This document shows, one piece after another, positions 22,527 to 34,172 of a stretch of 64,000 nt of DNA. The notes beneath the pieces were generated by a model. The model ran no database searches, was not told where the DNA came from, and saw only the letters and a program-made list of their open reading frames with translations. The position numbers and the translations under genes are program-made. This stretch comes from Oidiodendron maius Zn. Taxonomy: Eukaryota > Ascomycota > Leotiomycetes > Myxotrichaceae. Location: assembly GCA_000827325.1 (NCBI GenBank), contig KN832870.1, positions 4,960,001-5,024,000 of the forward strand, given 5' to 3'. Within the stretch, counting starts at the first letter, position 1. Every line of letters begins with the position of its first letter.

Positions 22527-24506
22527 CACTACTGGTCAGCAACCTGGAGCACGCGGTTGCATGTTCCAAAGATGAAATGCGATAGAATTTTGATGTCCGA
22601 CCAAACGTGTCATCTAACTCGCTGGGCTGCATGTTGGCTCCGTAGTGTGACCAGTCGTGGGTGAATAAGGTTTGTGGCAGATAGATTAGCATGCATGGTG
22701 TATCCTTTTTTGACACATTAGCTAAGCACGCATTGCAGGTATTCACACCCCAGGCCATTTCTTCTGGGTGCGTATTCAGAGTTAAATTATGAGGTTCCTG
22801 ATACTCTGTGACAAAATTTATGCGGCAAATTAAATCGCTTTGTGGCGTTGCGAATAAGACGTGCCCCGGTAAATTTTCGCAGCTCGGTGGTTGAGTTTGG
22901 TGTGCTCAAGCTTGATATAATAAAAAACATGTGCTCCTGTTCACGTTTCTTTGCTCAAACTTGCTTCGACTATCCCATTGATTAGTGCAAGATACAGAAG
23001 CACAACCTGGATCCCGTAGGTTGTTAAACATACTAGACTGAGAGGGTCCAGTGACAAGATTTTCGGTCCCTCTTCTCTCCAGAACCCGCAAACATCGGAT
23101 GATACAAGAAATGTGGCGGGCGTAAAATTGAGCTAATTTCTACTGGAATTTGGGCAACTTCAATCCTCATATGCTGGAAAGCGGCGTGCGGAATCGAAAA
23201 TATAACTAGCGACATTCACGACTACTTTACATCGGTAAATGTCTGTTTCAGAGAGTTGAAGAGAACAGGTCATTTCCCAAGGGCGAAAGGGGAAGCTAGA
23301 AAACAGGAGATAAGGATGATATTCCAAAGAGACAAAATGCTCGGTGTCTGGCAAACTTGACTTGGAACTTTCTCCAAGGGTCGCGCGAGACACAACTGAA
23401 AATTTATAAGCTGGTGGAGAATATATTCAAAAAGTAGCGTTAAATGATTATTGATATTACATTACTTGCCTACAGTCGGAAAAGGAAACATCCACACTGA
23501 TATGGCGGGCTGCTCATGTTGGCAATTGTGAGACGGAAGAGCGCTCGACTCGACTATGAGTGGGTTCGACATCCTACAAAGTAGTGGGCTCATTTAGATT
23601 TGAAATCGATAGCGACAAATCGTGAAGATATCCCCGACGTCCCGGAGGATCGATTCCCCCGTTTCGGCGGAACACCGTGAAGATAGAGGGCCATCGACGG
23701 CGGCTTATATGAATATCCAATTTACACGTGGTAATATCATGTGACCTGATAAGTAATCCGGCCGCAGGGAGACGGATTGTACAGTAAACATCAGTGACGT
23801 ATGGCGTATGTCTACACGAACCGAATGCGATACAGGTATGGCTCGATCCCCTTGCCACTGCACAGTCATCAAGTTGATGTCTCACGTCGTTTGTTTAAGT
23901 TAAAATTTGTGCCGCAGCTTACAAATGCCCGCGCAGCTTCTGATGTGTTTCTCTCGCCTGATTGGCTGCCTTATTGCCTAGTTCGGCCATTGCTTAGGTC
24001 CGTGCCTCACGTCATTTCTTGGTTTCAAAGCCCGACGCTGTTGGACGCCTGCTCACTAATCGCCCCCATCCACATATGTCTGCCGCTTCGACTAATAACT
24101 CCTATATCCGACTTGACATCACACTCTGATTAACACCTATGTGGGTTAGCCCTGACTAATGACCCGAATGAGTCGACGGTGCCGCATACCTTGACGTAGA
24201 GCATAAGTGAACTCCATGGAATTTGCTTACTGCCGAAGTTAAGTGGCTTTCGGAGGGAGCTACGACCCGCTGTGCTTATGGATCTCAGGCTCTCAGAGTA
24301 ACTAAGCTCCCTGCATGCCAGATGCGCTAGGAGGAGATCTCAATGGTTGTATATAACTGCCAGCGCAGCCCAGATCTCACGCATTCTCTCAAGACAAGAA
24401 CTCGACAAGTTCAGGTGTTTTCAACTCTTCTTAACTTCACTAACCTCGTTTCCCTTTCCTCCATATCCCTCTAATTTTCATACGTCCGACCTGAGTTCTA
24501 TCTGCC
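22527..24506. other. Large divergent intergenic region
   Basis: Two kilobases between the methyltransferase start (minus) and the transporter start (plus). No exon is supported. A tRNA-like fragment near 23540 was examined and rejected. AT-rich patches around 22780-23000 and 23390-23470 are visible. Confidence 0.5.
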
Positions 24507-26390
24507 ATGGAGGATCTTATCAGGGAGGCTCCTCTGGGCCAACTGATCCGGTTTATTAGTGGCAACAGGCTGTTCAAATATCCTGAAGAATTGCCAGGCT
24601 TTGAGCTGCCGGCCGCGTACAACGCGGTTCTCAACTCGGCAGACAAGGAGGAAGGAGCTACCAGCAGAACTATCTCAAAGCAGAGAACCAAGTCTTCGAG
24701 ACGATCAAGCAGTGGCGACACGGTTCCGACTCCAGCAGCAAATGATCTCGAGAAGAAGGATACCGAGATCGAGCGTCCCCAGGGCCATGATGCTGAGGCT
24801 CTTTCGCTCAGCCGGACGAAGAGTCGTCTGCAGACCACACCATATACCGAAGAGAGATTAGAGATCGAGGCAGAGCTCGCTCTGCAGCGGACGCAAACTA
24901 AGCCCATCGTGCCCCAGAAGACATCGGACGGAAATATCCTCGTCGACTGGTATACTACGGACGACAAAGCGAATCCCCAGAATTGGAGCAATGGCAAGCG
25001 TTTTGTTATCTCCTTTATCATCTGCTTGTATACCTTCGTTGTCTACAGTGGCTCCGCAATCTACACCTCTAGCGAGCTTGAAGTTATGGAGAAGTTCCAT
25101 GTCGGGCCTATTGCAGCGTCTCTCCCGCTCTCACTCTACGTTCTTGCATATGGTCTGGGCCCGCTTCTCTGGTCTCCTCTGTCTGAGATCCCCATTATCG
25201 GGCGCTCGCCAATCTATGCTGCGACCATGGCTCTCTTCACCATCCTCTCCCTCCCGACGGCGCTGGTCGATAACTTCGCTGGCCTCCTCGTTCTCCGATT
25301 CCTCCAGGGTTTCCTTGGCAGCCCTTGTTTGGCAACAGGCGCAGCCACAATGCAAGACATGTACTCCTTGCTCTACCTGCCATTTGCACTGTAAGTTCCC
25401 CACATCGCTATCATATCTCGAAATCTGATCTAACATAATATTAGTGTTGCTTGGGTCTCAGCAGCTTACTGTGGACCCGCGCTTGGTCCACTCCTCTCTG
25501 GTTTCGCTGTCACTGCCAAGGGATGGCGTTGGAGTCTGTGGGAGATCCTGTGGGCTGCCGGTCCGGTCTTCCTTCTGATGTTCATGCTTCTTCCCGAGAC
25601 CTCTACACCCAACATCCTTCTTCGCCGTGCCAGGCGTCTCCGCAAGCTAACAGGCGACCACCGTCTCCGCTCTCAGTCCGAGATCGATCAGAAGAACCTT
25701 CGACCTTCTGCTATCTTTATCGATGCCATCATCAAGCCCCTTGAGATTACCATCAAGGATCCAGCCATCGCATTCGTGAATCTGTACACTGCTCTCATTT
25801 ACGGGATATACTATAGCTTCTTTGAAGTGTTTCCGCTGGTCTATCCCGTCTACTATGGCTTCTCCCTCGGCATGATCGGTGTGGTTTTCACTTGTATTCT
25901 GGTGGCATGTCTTATTGGCGTTGCTATCTACTGCCTGTACCTTCAATTCATGCTGATCCCAGATATTCTGGCACACGGCCTACGCGCCCAAGAGTCTCGC
26001 CTGGTGCCGGCCCTCTTCGCATGCTTTGGCCCGACAATTGGTCTCTTCATTTTCGCCTGGACTGCTCGTGCTGATATCCACTGGATTGCACCCACGATCG
26101 GTATTACGCTCTATGGTGCCTCCGTGTTTATTGTCATGCAGTGTATCTTTGTCTATGTGCCGCTCTCGTATCCACAGTACGCGGCATCTCTGTTTGCAGG
26201 CAATGATTTCTTGAGAAGCGCCCTGGCTTGTGGAAGCATCCTGTTTGCTCATCCACTATTCCAAAATCTGGGCGTCGCAAGAGGAGTCAGCCTCTTGGCC
26301 GGCTTGAGTGTCACTGGTATCATTGGCATGTTCATCCTCTATATCTATGGTGCGAAGCTGAGATCAAGGTCAAAGTTTGCTATGTCTTAA
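24507..26390 (+). CDS. MFS drug:proton antiporter, DHA1 (Mdr1/Flr1-like)
   Basis: 609 residues. Exon 1 is 24507-25390, the intron 25391-25444 (GTAAGT...TATTAG), exon 2 25445-26390. A long cytosolic N-terminus of about 170 residues carries FRFISGNRLF-type and LSRTKSRL segments, then VDWYTTDDKANPQNWS, a hallmark of fungal DHA1 pumps just before the first helix. About 12 hydrophobic helices follow. Motif A-like LSEIPIIGRSPIY, LRFLQGFLGSPCLATGAATMQDMY (antiporter motif C region) and LLPETSTPNILLRRA match the Candida Mdr1/Flu1 and yeast Flr1 group that exports fungicides such as benomyl and azoles. The substrate is inferred only. It lies convergent to a methyltransferase gene 810 bases away; no shared control is visible. 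Confidence 0.92.
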
Positions 26391-27200
26391 AGGGATCTAC
26401 TCCAAGAACTAGTCTTAAGTATGAAATGGGTTATCTAGATGGACAGGGTCCGGCTGGTATTAGAGGCGCAGGGGTTGGGAATTATCCAGGTTTGGCTACA
26501 GGGCCACTTGACTTATCATGAACGGTGCAAGGACATAAGCGTATGAATCGTACAGCGGTCTTACTTACATATAGAGGTAGAGGGTATATACAAAGGTGGA
26601 AGGTATATTTTTACTTAATTGTAATAAAAGAGTGCGATACTGTATGAGTTGTCTAATATTGCGCCGCTCAGTGCCCACATACTCCTGGTAAGATATAAGA
26701 GGTCTGCCAACAAGGTGCCTTTGCTGAGAAGCTTCTGAATAATCTAGGCAGATGCGGCCAAACTTAGTGTCGCCCCTGACTGCTCTTTCTGATGTTCTCA
26801 TATTTTTTTGCGAGAAGCGGCGCTCAGGATGAGAGGTACAAAGCCGAAGATGCTATTTTGAGGCATTCTAAGCGTCACTTACCATTTCCTCCCGACAGCT
26901 TCCCCTACCCCGAATATTTTACTTCTTGCTCACCAGGAGTTCTCGGCCTATCCCCTCCGGCACGCTAGACCTTCGCTTGGCAGCCTCCCAGACAGTGATT
27001 GGCTCTTGTCTTCAGAGCAGGCTATTTTATGAGCACTAGTCCCCGATTAGGATATTTACATCCCTTTTTACGTGATCCAGCCACCTGTGGGGCTGGTATT
27101 CAAGTAATGGATTCTATTAGCGAAAACCATCTGCTAAGCGAGGGCCTCGCGTGCCGGAGGAGGGGATAGAAAAAGTATAGACCTTATAAGCCTCGACATT
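26391..27200. other. Convergent 3' intergenic region
   Basis: 810 bases between the stop of the transporter and the stop of the methyltransferase. No coding signal or repeat is seen. Confidence 0.5.
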
Positions 27201-28040
27201 TCATGCCTTTCGTCCGACTGCCATATTAAACTTCAATTGCTCTTTAATCTTCCCATCCTCATCAGCCAGCTTCTTCATTTCTACAGAAAACATCTCTTTA
27301 GCAACTTCTTTCACAGTAGGGGCATTGAAACCAGCATATGCTCCCCCAAACCATTCCTTTCGGGAAACGATTCCTTCGAACATCTCATCCGTATTCTCCG
27401 CAACCAACACTGTGTCCCCATAACTCTCTGTCGTGAAGCATCCGCTCGCTTCAAATCCCGCCTCAGCCAGCAGCTGTTTTACAGCCTCTAGCGAACGAAG
27501 TGTCGCTTGATTGAATGGTAGAGGGATCTTTAGCTTATTTCCAACGATGTTTAGTACATAACCCACAATCATACTGCCTGATGCAGGCACATCAAAAATC
27601 ACCCTTCCTTCGGATTTAAGCAGTCTTGCCCAACCCTTCATAACAGCCGTAGAGTCCTGCAATAGAATGAAAGCAGAGGCACATGTAATAAGGTCAAAGT
27701 CTCCTTCCAACTCTTCAACTTCGTGTAAAGCCGCAATATCATGGCGAATGAACTTGATATTGAGATTTTCCCTTTCAGCCTTGAGTCTTGCAGTCGCGAG
27801 ACTATCGGCACTGATATCAACCCCAATGACTTTACCAGAGGGACCGATGACCCTGGCTGCTGGAATTGTGATAGCGCCTGTTCCACAAGCAAGATCAAGG
27901 ATCTTGAGACCGGGCGTGATATTCATCCATCTAAGGTAGTCTGCTGCTTGTTTGGGATGAAAACCCTCCTCGGAATCATATTTCAAGGCTCGTGCATCGT
28001 ATATGGATTGGACCATTGACAGTCGGGTCGGAGAGGTCAT
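27201..28040 (-). CDS. Class I SAM-dependent methyltransferase (UbiE/Methyltransf_11-like)
   Basis: 279 residues, single exon, ATG at 28040. The Rossmann methyltransferase core is clear: motif I LDLACGTGAITIPAA (about residues 48-62), the acidic loop VIGVDIS (motif II), IKFIRHDIAALHEV, FDLITCASAFILL (post-motif II) and LLKSEGRVIFDVPA (motif III). An AEAGFEASGCFTTESYG strand-helix and a variable lid domain follow. No membrane helices or signal peptide. Such enzymes often act on small secondary metabolites, but the substrate cannot be read from sequence. The neighbours are the drug transporter (convergent) and the septin (divergent). Confidence 0.85.
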   Translation of the reverse strand: MTSPTRLSMVQSIYDARALKYDSEEGFHPKQAADYLRWMNITPGLKILDLACGTGAITIPAARVIGPSGKVIGVDISADSLATARLKAERENLNIKFIRHDIAALHEVEELEGDFDLITCASAFILLQDSTAVMKGWARLLKSEGRVIFDVPASGSMIVGYVLNIVGNKLKIPLPFNQATLRSLEAVKQLLAEAGFEASGCFTTESYGDTVLVAENTDEMFEGIVSRKEWFGGAYAGFNAPTVKEVAKEMFSVEMKKLADEDGKIKEQLKFNMAVGRKA

Positions 28041-29294
28041 AGCGTAAGGAGGAGAGTTGCTAGAAACTGATATATGAGCTCAGTCTTTAGTCATAGATAG
28101 CTCGTGAAAAAGAATTTACTTCTAAATTTCTCTTTTCTCTACAACCTCTCGGTTTTGGGATGACGTCATCTATAATTTGTAAGATAGCTGATTCGCCTGT
28201 GCCTTTGGACAGAGAAGGCTATTACAGTAAACCACATCGCCAGTCAAAAATTTCAAGCTGCGGGAAGCCGGTTGTGCGAGCGACCATATTAGAATCAGTT
28301 TCACATTTGGGCCTCAGGCTGCCAGTCGCACTCCAGGGGTCAGTGCTTCTCACGTGACACGACTGGCACTAGCTTCATCCCTAGACCCGGACAGGTCAAG
28401 CGTCAACCCCTATCCCCTCGAGCAGAAAGTCGATATTTGACGGGCACAGCAGATTCCAATCCTCCCTCTGCCAGACATTCTCTTTCCCTTCTTCCTCTCC
28501 CTTAGTCCTCTGCCTTCATCGACCTCGCTCTCGGAGTGCCTTGATTGCCTCCCAGCTCTGTCCTTGGTACGTCCCGAGGTCCCTGGCCGCGGCCTCGATA
28601 TTAATTTCGTCGACCCCTGCGCGCGCCCCCTTTCTCCTCGGGGAAAATCCAATCCATAACTTTATCTCTTTCGCTCTTCTTCACGACAATACGACTGACT
28701 CCAGCGCGTGTGTGAAGAGTAGACCAAGTGTCATCGCCCCCCCGCCTCTCGCGATCTCATTGCTGTCGGCGATTGTACCCAGGCGTGTGCGCGACTGCCG
28801 GTTCAGGACAACTCATCCGGTACGTGTAAACGATCTCGTATTATCCAGGTTCTTGCGCATCTCCATCACGAGAAATATTCGTCCGCGCATTCGTGGCTCA
28901 GATCATCCTCTATCCATCTCAATCCACGAGGCGCAATTCTCAAACAGTTGAGCAGACCAAGCCTGAAGCTAACGGTGAGACCTCGCTGATCTAGATCCGT
29001 CCCTCGTCCCTTCCAAGACAACACAACCAAGATCGAGCCTTCTTCAACGTAATCTCATACAATGGGTAAGCAAGACTTTTCCTCTGGCCGCTGCACCTCT
29101 CAGACAACCCTTCTACACCAAATTTCATGTCCTCGACATCATCTTCCCCCCTGGACAACGCACACATCCTCCGGCACCAGGCGATACAATATCGTATTCT
29201 CAAGCCTCCGGTCCGCCAATCCGGAGCCTTACCACCAGTAAATTGAGTACGATCTTCCTGCGCGGGCCGAAGTATCAGCAATTCGTTCGCTACT
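28041..29294. other. Divergent region and long 5' leader of the septin gene
   Basis: Contains a TCACGTGA site at 28350-28357 and, from about 28440, a CT-rich promoter/leader. An ATGG followed at once by a strong donor (GTAAGC) at 29063-29072 may be the true first septin exon. Confidence 0.5.
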
Positions 29295-31069
29295 ATGGTC
29301 TCTGTGTCACGGGATAGGCACTCTCGAGTGTCTCGCTCCGAGAGTGCGGACGGTGGTCGCTTCTCAACGACAAACGCGAAAGAAAACGAAAAGTCCGATG
29401 ACCGCACCTATCCTGGAAGCCTTTATCGGAGCCAGCGTGCATATGCCATCCCGGGCCAATTCCGCAGCATGCTCGATGTTGAGGATGCTAAGAATCCGAA
29501 GCCTATGCATGCTCCGCATGATAGCTCCGCGGAATCCTCAGCTGCGAGGAGTTCCAGCCAGGCCGCGGAGTACTCAGCATCAACTATGAGCGATCAGGCT
29601 AACGATTTATCTCCCACAGCTGCAAATGGCGTTGCTGCGGCACCAACTCGTGCGCCGGCATCCGTCCCCAACGGCAAGGCCGTTTCCCCGGCACCGGAAG
29701 TCCCCCAAAGCGTGAGCTCGACGGACCCAAAAGTAGCTGCCCAGCAAGCCAGCGATATGAGGAACATTGTGCGGAGAAAGTTGACTGGCTACGTTGGATT
29801 CGCGAACCTGCCCAATCAATGGCACCGTAAGAGTGTCCGAAAAGGATTCAACTTCAATGTCATGGTTGTTGGTATGTTGAATTGCTCCCTGAAGTTGATA
29901 CGCTGCTCATGAATTGCTAGGTGAGTCCGGACTTGGGAAGTCGACTCTCGTCAATACTCTCTTCAACACCTCCCTCTACCCACCAAGGGAGCGCAAAGGC
30001 CCTAGTCTCGACATCATCCCAAAGACCGTGTCCATACAATCCATTAGCGCTGATATTGAAGAGAATGGCGTTCGCTTGCGTTTGACTGTTGTTGATACCC
30101 CTGGTTTTGGTGATTTTGTCAACAATGACGAGTCATGGCGACCAATTGTTGATAATATTGAGCAACGCTTTGACGCTTACCTTGATGCCGAAAACAAAGT
30201 CAACCGGATGAACATTGTAGACAACAGAGTTCATGCATGTGTCTACTTCATTCAACCCACTGGTCACGCCTTGAAGCCTCTCGATATTGAGGTTATGCGT
30301 AGACTTCATACTAAAGTCAACCTGATCCCAGTCATTGCTAAGGCTGACACTATGACCGACGAGGAAATCTTGGCCTTCAAGTCTAGGGTGAGTTTCTAGT
30401 AGCGATGTAGATTCCCTGTGCTAATTTCCATAGATTCTCGCCGATATCAAGCACCACGACATTCAAATCTTCGAGGGTCCGCGATATGAACTCGACGATG
30501 ACGAGACGATCGCAGAGAACAACGAGATCATGTCTAAGGTCCCCTTCGCTGTTGTCGGTGCCAACTCTGAGATCACCAGCGCCGATGGTCGTAAGGTCCG
30601 AGGACGCAAGTACCCATGGGGTCTCATTGAGGTTGACAACGAGGAGCACTGCGATTTCGTCAAGCTGCGCCAGATGCTCATCCGAACCCACATGGAAGAG
30701 CTCAAGGAACACACCAACAACGCCCTGTACGAAAATTATAGATCCGAGAAGCTCACTGGCATGGGTGTTGCTCAAGACCCCTCCGTCTTCAAGGAGGTCA
30801 ACCCTGCCGTCAAGCAGGAGGAGGAGCGCGCCCTGCACGAACAGAAGCTTGCCAAGATGGAGGCAGAGATGAAGATGGTTTTCCAACAGAAGGTCGCCGA
30901 GAAGGAGAGCAAGCTGAAGCAGAGCGAGGAGGAACTCTACGCCCGCCATCGCGAGATGAAGGAACAGCTCGAACGCCAACGAATGGAGCTGGAGGAGAAA
31001 AAGGCGAGAGTCGAGAGCGGGAGACCTCTGGAAGAGAAAGGAAAGAGGAAGGGATTCTCACTCCGTTAA
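29295..31069 (+). CDS. aspB: Septin, Cdc3/AspB-type
   Basis: Septin GTPase that assembles into filaments at septa, branches and bud-like sites. Introns are 29872-29920 (GTATGT...GCTAG) and 30388-30433 (GTGAGT...CATAG). Visible: polybasic region and entry block [21 protein letters not shown]-loop GESGLGKST, switch [15 protein letters not shown] base-recognition motif, septin-unique element ([23 protein letters not shown] region) and a C-terminal coiled coil rich in E/K/Q. The family block just before the P-loop and the long Ser/Pro/Ala N-terminus fit Cdc3/AspB rather than Cdc10/11/12 types. The start is uncertain: 29295 is the longest frame, 29586 gives [11 protein letters not shown], and ATGG at 29063 spliced by a 553-bp intron to 29620 gives [11 protein letters not shown] in the same frame. 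Confidence 0.93.
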
Positions 31070-32191
31070 GCCCTCAACTCAGGCGTATCGGAGTTACCCT
31101 TCATACCACTGGTATCGACACGACAATAGCCACTTTTTACTTTCTCAATTCCTGTCTCTTTAATCAACGATCCTTAATACCGTGAAAAACTCGATGGGGA
31201 GTGGGAGGGTGCGTGACATTCGGCTTCTGCGAGGCTGCTTGTTCTCCAGAACATACGCAAGGCGGTGGTATCAAGGAGTCTACACGCCGGAAGGGGACAA
31301 AGAATGGATGAGAAATACAAAAATTGGCTTCCCAGCGTTTCCTTTTTACTCTGTTCAGCTCGCCTGCTGTTTCTTCGGATCAATCTGTACTTATTACGAT
31401 AGTTCGAGACTTGCTCTCCATTGCTTCCTCTTTGCTTTGTTATGAATAAAAAAGGGATAGTATCTCACAATCCTGTAGAACCACTGCTAGTACTTGTGTG
31501 ATAATGCTCTTGGCCACTTTACGCTTCCTTCTCTGATGCTTTCACTCACTTGGCGTCACATCCTATCTCTTCCCAAAATGTGGATGCTACTATCTTACGC
31601 CTTTCGACGAGCGATGCCAGTATGCGGCAGAGGAGGAATAAGAGTTTTGAGTAGACGTGGGCGGGAGGTGGCATTATTGTGTTGGGCTTATAATAAGATT
31701 ATCTTGGTGCTAAGTGTGCCTCACTTGCATTGTGATCGTGAACTCTTTCAGCTACACTCGTAGATGCGTAGATAACCCATTAGCCTTGATCTTCGAGGCA
31801 AATGTGAGTGCCTATGTCAATGATTTTGAAAAGCTATTTCATTATACTAGAGTTGTGTTATTTTGTCTCTATAAAACGCTAGTTCTCAACCGTACGCCAT
31901 GTATAGTATAACTAGTTGCCGAGAGCCGTTTACTCTCCCTGCCAAGGTCATACATCATGACTGACATGGCTTCTTAGGCAATGGAATGTGCCGAATTTAT
32001 GTCGCTTTCAGATTATCCTCTGGCACGCCACCCAGCAGAGAAGAAGTCAAGACTTGGGGTGAATCGGTGGGACCTGATGGTGATCTGAATAGCGGCATTA
32101 ATGGAGGAAATTTCTTTCTGCCACAGAGCAACATGCACTGTAGACTCAGTAAGAGACCCTGTTGAAGGCTTATTGCCCCTCAAGTGTTGAC
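31070..32191. other. Convergent 3' intergenic region
   Basis: 1.1 kb between the septin and phosphatase stops. AT-rich patches and several stop-dense stretches; no gene seen. Confidence 0.5.
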
Positions 32192-33709
32192 CTAGTCACT
32201 AGACAGATGACTTCCAACGTCAGTACTTGAGGCCCCATTTTTAGAACTCTCATCATCTGGAGTCAAGTTGGCTTTGAGCCCCTCAAAAGAATCGTTATCT
32301 GTTTCATACTCGCTGGCGCTTTTCACACTATTTGCCTCACTGACACCATCATTAGCTGGACTCGCAGTTCGGAGACCCAAGTCTTTCCCCCGCCCTGGTG
32401 AAGTTTCGTTGTTTCCCTTCCAATCCGCTGCAGCCATTTGAGGGACGGGTGAATCCGCACTTGGCTCGGGGATTATTATTTCTTTTCTTCCTCGTCCTGG
32501 CTCAGGGTCATATGCCTTCCATACAACAGACAACCTATCGAATGCTCGCGTTCCCTTTCTAATGGAGCCTTTGATCCCGTCCATCTTTTCCCAATCGATC
32601 TGGAAGACACCGTCATCATCTGGTCTTCCGTTCTGCTCGGGACCGTTGCCTTCGAAGTATGCGTTGAACCAGACATGGGCGACAGACGTTACCATGGTCA
32701 ATCCCATGGAAGCTTTATTTCTTCTCTCGAAGTCGATATTGATATCACTGGTTGGTAAGATTAATCGTTTCGAGGGTATGAATATCACCGCCTCGCCGCC
32801 AGCTTCTTCTCCCAGTTCATGTTCAGAGCTCGATGATTGCTCTGATACTGGAGCCGATACTTTGGAGTTACTCGATGCATCACGCTCCACTGCTTGATCT
32901 GGTTTCGGGGCAGTTGGAGTACCTGGAAAGCCAGCCAGGTCAGAAATCATCTCGGTCAGAAATCCTCCGGGAGGAGCTTTTCCATGTGCTGTACGTTCTT
33001 TCTTAGAGAACAGATGGAACAGCTTTATGGCCTTCCCGTCATCAACAAACCCCTCAACCTGGACCTTGACTCCATCTCTTAGTCCCCAGATGTGGACTTC
33101 AAGAATCTCTATCTGGCGCTCGACGTATATCTTCCCACCTTTCGTCCACCGATCCACATAGCCAACCCAGCGTAATTGACTCGGAATCGACACCCCCTGA
33201 CCGAAACCAGGTCTCATCCTCCTCTCTGTAAACCGCGCCAGCGCCTCCGATGGCTCCCAACCGCACTCCGAGATTAAATAGCTGCAAGCCATTGTCCCGC
33301 TTCTCCCTTTTCCTGCCTTGCAATGCACGACGACGACACGACCTTTCTTCTCGCTCTCTCCACCCTCTCGGTGCAGCCAATTCCGCATACTAGCCATTAT
33401 CATTGGCACGAGTCGAAATGGGGGCGGATGGTGATCCGGCCACGGATAATGCCTAACTCGTCCGTATACCTCTTCATCTGGATATCCCGTGCCCTCGGCC
33501 CTAAACTCCCAAATAGCCCAATCTTCGCCATGTTTGTTATCGAGGAACTTCACCAGTTGGTCGAGGGGATTGCGGTATGCGCGCTGTGGATAGGTCCCGC
33601 TGGGCCCAGAGGTGGCGATGATTTGAGACGTCACATAGCACAAGTCGAGCCCAGCTTCGGGGTGGCGTGAACGTGGGCCGGCCACGATCTGACGAAGAAG
33701 AGACGCCAT
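32192..33709 (-). CDS. PTEN-like lipid/protein phosphatase
   Basis: 505 residues, single exon. The dual-specificity phosphatase domain starts near the N-terminus (LDLCYVTSQIIATSGPSG) and contains the WPD-type acid YPWPDHHPPP (Asp92) and the P-loop HCKAGKGRSGT with catalytic Cys130. The two P-loop lysines are those of PTEN enzymes, which act on PtdIns(3,4,5)P3; the threonine after Arg in animal PTEN (GRTG) is Ser here. The following helix (MACSYLISECGW) and RMRPGFGQGVSIPSQLRWVGYV are also PTEN-like. A C2-like region is suggested by WGLRDGVKVQVEGFVDDGKAIKLFHLFS and the later DGVFQIDWEKMDGIKGSIRKG block. The C-terminal 100 residues are acidic and Ser-rich, as in fungal Tep1/PtnA proteins. Start ATG at 33709. 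Confidence 0.88.
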   Translation of the reverse strand: MASLLRQIVAGPRSRHPEAGLDLCYVTSQIIATSGPSGTYPQRAYRNPLDQLVKFLDNKHGEDWAIWEFRAEGTGYPDEEVYGRVRHYPWPDHHPPPFRLVPMIMASMRNWLHREGGESEKKGRVVVVHCKAGKGRSGTMACSYLISECGWEPSEALARFTERRMRPGFGQGVSIPSQLRWVGYVDRWTKGGKIYVERQIEILEVHIWGLRDGVKVQVEGFVDDGKAIKLFHLFSKKERTAHGKAPPGGFLTEMISDLAGFPGTPTAPKPDQAVERDASSNSKVSAPVSEQSSSSEHELGEEAGGEAVIFIPSKRLILPTSDINIDFERRNKASMGLTMVTSVAHVWFNAYFEGNGPEQNGRPDDDGVFQIDWEKMDGIKGSIRKGTRAFDRLSVVWKAYDPEPGRGRKEIIIPEPSADSPVPQMAAADWKGNNETSPGRGKDLGLRTASPANDGVSEANSVKSASEYETDNDSFEGLKANLTPDDESSKNGASSTDVGSHLSSD

Positions 33710-34172
33710 GCTTGGGAAGGGGAAGGAATATGTGTCAAGTTACATTTTGGGAGGCTGTTGGAATGGAGATCGATGATTTTAAGATACCGGGCTGGATGCG
33801 ACGTCATAGCTGGCGGGATCTAGAAGTTTAGTTTCGGCCCAGATTCTGGAGCCGTGGACCGTGCACAGCTTATCACTGCCCCTGAATCTACCCGCCAGGT
33901 TATTTGTCCTTAATCAGAATTACATTATCATATACTGTACGAGGAGGTACTGGTGGGAAGCAAATTACCACTGTTGCTCGCAAACTAGGCTCAGATGCTG
34001 GACGGTTACAGTATCACCTGTGCGTACCCTGCAAATACACTGGTGGTCTTCTAGTAATGATATTGGAAAGGAAGCCGTCGACTGGACTGTAGGGTTTTAA
34101 AGATGATTCCAAAGTCAGTGCTCAGTAATTACAACATGAATCTCATATTCAATGCGTGGTGCATCAATCACT
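33710..34172. other. Intergenic region
   Basis: 460 bases holding the phosphatase promoter and the 3' end of the dehydrogenase gene. Nothing further is seen. Confidence 0.5.

Noticed and set aside
23525-23590. tRNA-like stretch (AGAGCGCTCGACTCG ... GGGTTCGACATCC)
   Set aside because: D-arm and T-loop sequences resemble a tRNA, but the anticodon stem and T stem have mismatches and no matching acceptor stem is found.
30383-30979. Leu/Val-rich open frame on the minus strand
   Set aside because: It is the exact antisense of the septin exon; the codon bias of the septin creates it.
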